From Solobacterium sp. (GTDB taxonomy: Bacteria; Bacillota_I; Bacilli_A; Erysipelotrichales; Erysipelotrichaceae): 6,728 nucleotides of DNA. The position numbers were made by a program, and so were the translations under genes. Below the pieces are notes generated by a model. It was given only the letters and a program-made list of their open reading frames with translations, searched no databases and was not told the DNA's origin. Each line of letters starts with the position of its first letter. Position 1 is the stretch's first letter. This document shows positions 5,965 to 6,728 of the stretch, piece by piece. The stretch is from assembly GCA_017475415.1 (NCBI GenBank), contig JAFVFM010000252.1, forward strand, positions 1 to 6,728, in the 5' to 3' direction.

Positions 5965-6661
5965 TCTTATATATTACATGCGCATCGATATCTGATGCGT
6001 ATTTTTCATCTAAGGCATAGGAAGAGGAAAGAATACGACAATCAATGCGATCAATAATATAGCGATTGATATAGGATGCTAAGGTATCTTTAGGAATAAT
6101 ATGCTGTTGTAAATCATATTCAATATTCTTTTTCAATGCAGAAGCTAAATCTACATAAGAGGTTGTTTCACAAAGGAAGAAAGAGGAAGAGACATAATGT
6201 TTAATATCATTAGCTTCCATGTAGGCTAAGGAATGGCTATTTGTTTCAAGAGGATAGTCATTTTTATGTTTATCTATATATGCATATTCCTGCACAAAAG
6301 AATATTTCTCTCCAATTAAGCTTCTAGGAAAGATATCTTTTTCTTCTATTTTCTTGCGGGCATGAAGATGGATATTCGCAAAACAAATATAATCATATCC
6401 TTTTGTTAGATCACCTTCACTGAGGAAATTATGGAATACCAATAGTTCATTTAATGGCTCTGGTAAGACAGGTACTTCAAAGGGATAGATTTTCTTCATA
6501 TGGGAAAAGTGAGCTACATCATCTGTAAAAATATAATAATGCTTTTGTGCTTTAGGTAAGAAGAATTCTTCAAAGGATGCGTGAAAAATAGGCCAAAGGT
6601 TCTTTTCTTCCTTTAGCGCATAGACGATAATCGCTACTTTTTTCGGTTTTCCAAATAACAT
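5957..6661 (-). CDS. Diverged GT6 (ABO-type) glycosyltransferase-like protein
   Basis: GT6 enzymes transfer Gal or GalNAc from UDP-sugars with retention; bacterial members are about 230-250 residues, soluble and cytoplasmic. From ATG 6661 this protein has 234 residues. Family features are KVAIIVYA (8-15), FFLPKAQKHYYIFTDD (33-48), NELLVFHNFL (71-80), YDYICFANIHLH (89-100), and HIIP..SYINRYIID (187-204) followed by ILSSSY (210-215). It lines up almost without gaps with the Bacteroides ovatus GT6 as I remember it. Key sites differ: the bacterial NxN metal-independent site reads NIH (96-98), the conserved Arg before FHxF is Val, the GG-x-x-GG acceptor loop reads SSSFFLC, and the HDE catalytic triplet reads TLA (193-195). 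It may be inactive as a GT6 or use another chemistry. An upstream ATG at 6712 would add 17 residues but lacks a ribosome site and runs through a palindrome. Its 3' end overlaps the TetR gene by 8 bases. Confidence 0.75.
   Translation of the reverse strand: MLFGKPKKVAIIVYALKEEKNLWPIFHASFEEFFLPKAQKHYYIFTDDVAHFSHMKKIYPFEVPVLPEPLNELLVFHNFLSEGDLTKGYDYICFANIHLHARKKIEEKDIFPRSLIGEKYSFVQEYAYIDKHKNDYPLETNSHSLAYMEANDIKHYVSSSFFLCETTSYVDLASALKKNIEYDLQQHIIPKDTLASYINRYIIDRIDCRILSSSYALDEKYASDIDAHVIYKII
5978..6006 (+). terminator. Rho-independent terminator of the TetR gene, inside the opposite gene
   Basis: A 9-bp stem, ATGCGCATC (5978-5986) with GATGCGTAT (5994-6002) and one G-T pair, encloses a 7-base loop and is followed by T at 6002-6006. 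It starts 13 bases after the TetR stop. It lies wholly within the C-terminal codons of the convergent GT6-like gene. Confidence 0.75.
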
Positions 6662-6688
6662 CTCTATAACTATAGCATAGATATAGAG
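6662..6688. repeat. 27-base palindrome abutting the GT6-like start
   Basis: The outer arms CTCTATA (6662-6668) and TATAGAG (6682-6688) and inner arms CTAT (6670-6673) and ATAG (6677-6680) are perfect. Single unpaired A positions separate them and the centre is AGC, giving 22 of 27 bases paired. It ends one base before the ATG at 6661. As DNA it looks like an operator; as RNA it would be a hairpin against the start codon. Confidence 0.65.
6669..6677 (-). promoter_or_regulatory. Extended -10 for the GT6-like gene, possible leaderless start
   Basis: On the minus strand TGCTATAGT (6677-6669) matches the extended -10 TGnTATAAT except for one base. The expected transcription start is at 6662 or 6661, which is the A of the ATG. 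No Shine-Dalgarno is present, so a leaderless message is plausible. The element lies within the 27-base palindrome. Confidence 0.45.
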
Positions 6689-6716
6689 TGCAGTAGGGGA
6701 AACTTTGTGCATACAG

Positions 6717-6725
6717 TGGTATAAT
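6717..6725 (+). promoter_or_regulatory. Outward-facing extended -10 at the right edge
   Basis: TGGTATAAT is a perfect extended -10 (TGnTATAAT) reading rightward out of the window. It would serve a gene beyond the edge, divergent from the GT6-like gene. No good -35 is present 16-18 bases upstream, which is tolerated by extended -10 promoters. Confidence 0.45.
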
Positions 6726-6728
6726 AAC

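Noticed and set aside
6662..6712. 17-residue extension of the GT6-like protein from ATG 6712
   Set aside because: No ribosome site, codons such as CTC and TCC that are scarce elsewhere here, a palindrome through the region, and family members starting close to the KVAIIVYA strand. It cannot be fully excluded.

Overview
The window (about 36% GC by eye, with TTA/GAA/AAA-rich codon use) comes from a low-GC Bacillota chromosome. The SpaA/CnaB-type surface repeat protein, a QueT transporter behind a preQ1-type leader, a DegV/FakB protein, GpsA and compact intrinsic terminators suit a host-associated anaerobe or facultative anaerobe. An Erysipelotrichia-like genome is my best guess, but no rRNA or taxonomic marker is present, so this placement is weak. 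I see no transposase, integrase, CRISPR array, tRNA or rRNA.

Layout. (1) 1-1603, plus strand: the 3' part of a large secreted protein, open to the left edge, with four SpaA/CnaB (prealbumin-like) domains and no LPXTG sorting signal. (2) 1669-3744, plus strand: a tight three-gene unit (HAD phosphatase, small four-helix membrane protein, gpsA) closed by a terminator that starts in the gpsA stop codon. (3) 3768-4412, plus strand: a promoter, a preQ1-I-like riboswitch, queT, and its own terminator. (4) 4413-5269, minus strand: a degV/fakB gene that converges on queT, with a minus-strand terminator overlapping its stop. (5) 5270-5409: a divergent intergenic region between degV and a TetR gene, holding two perfect inverted repeats. 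(6) 5410-5964, plus strand: a TetR-family regulator. (7) 5957-6661, minus strand: a diverged GT6 (ABO-type) glycosyltransferase-like gene whose 3' end overlaps the TetR gene by 8 bases. The TetR terminator lies inside its coding sequence. A 27-base palindrome combined with an extended -10 abuts its start. The right edge carries a further outward-facing extended -10.

How the genes may work together. GpsA makes glycerol-3-phosphate, the backbone for phospholipids. DegV/FakB proteins bind fatty acids and hand them to a kinase for phospholipid synthesis, and many TetR regulators sense acyl compounds. The central part may therefore be loosely lipid-themed, but this is inference from neighbours. 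QueT is a separate salvage module for a queuosine precursor. The most unusual points are the GT6-like protein, which has lost the residues usually needed for catalysis, its start region (a candidate operator and possibly leaderless message), and the anchorless SpaA repeat protein with Cys-containing hairpins in its first and last domains.
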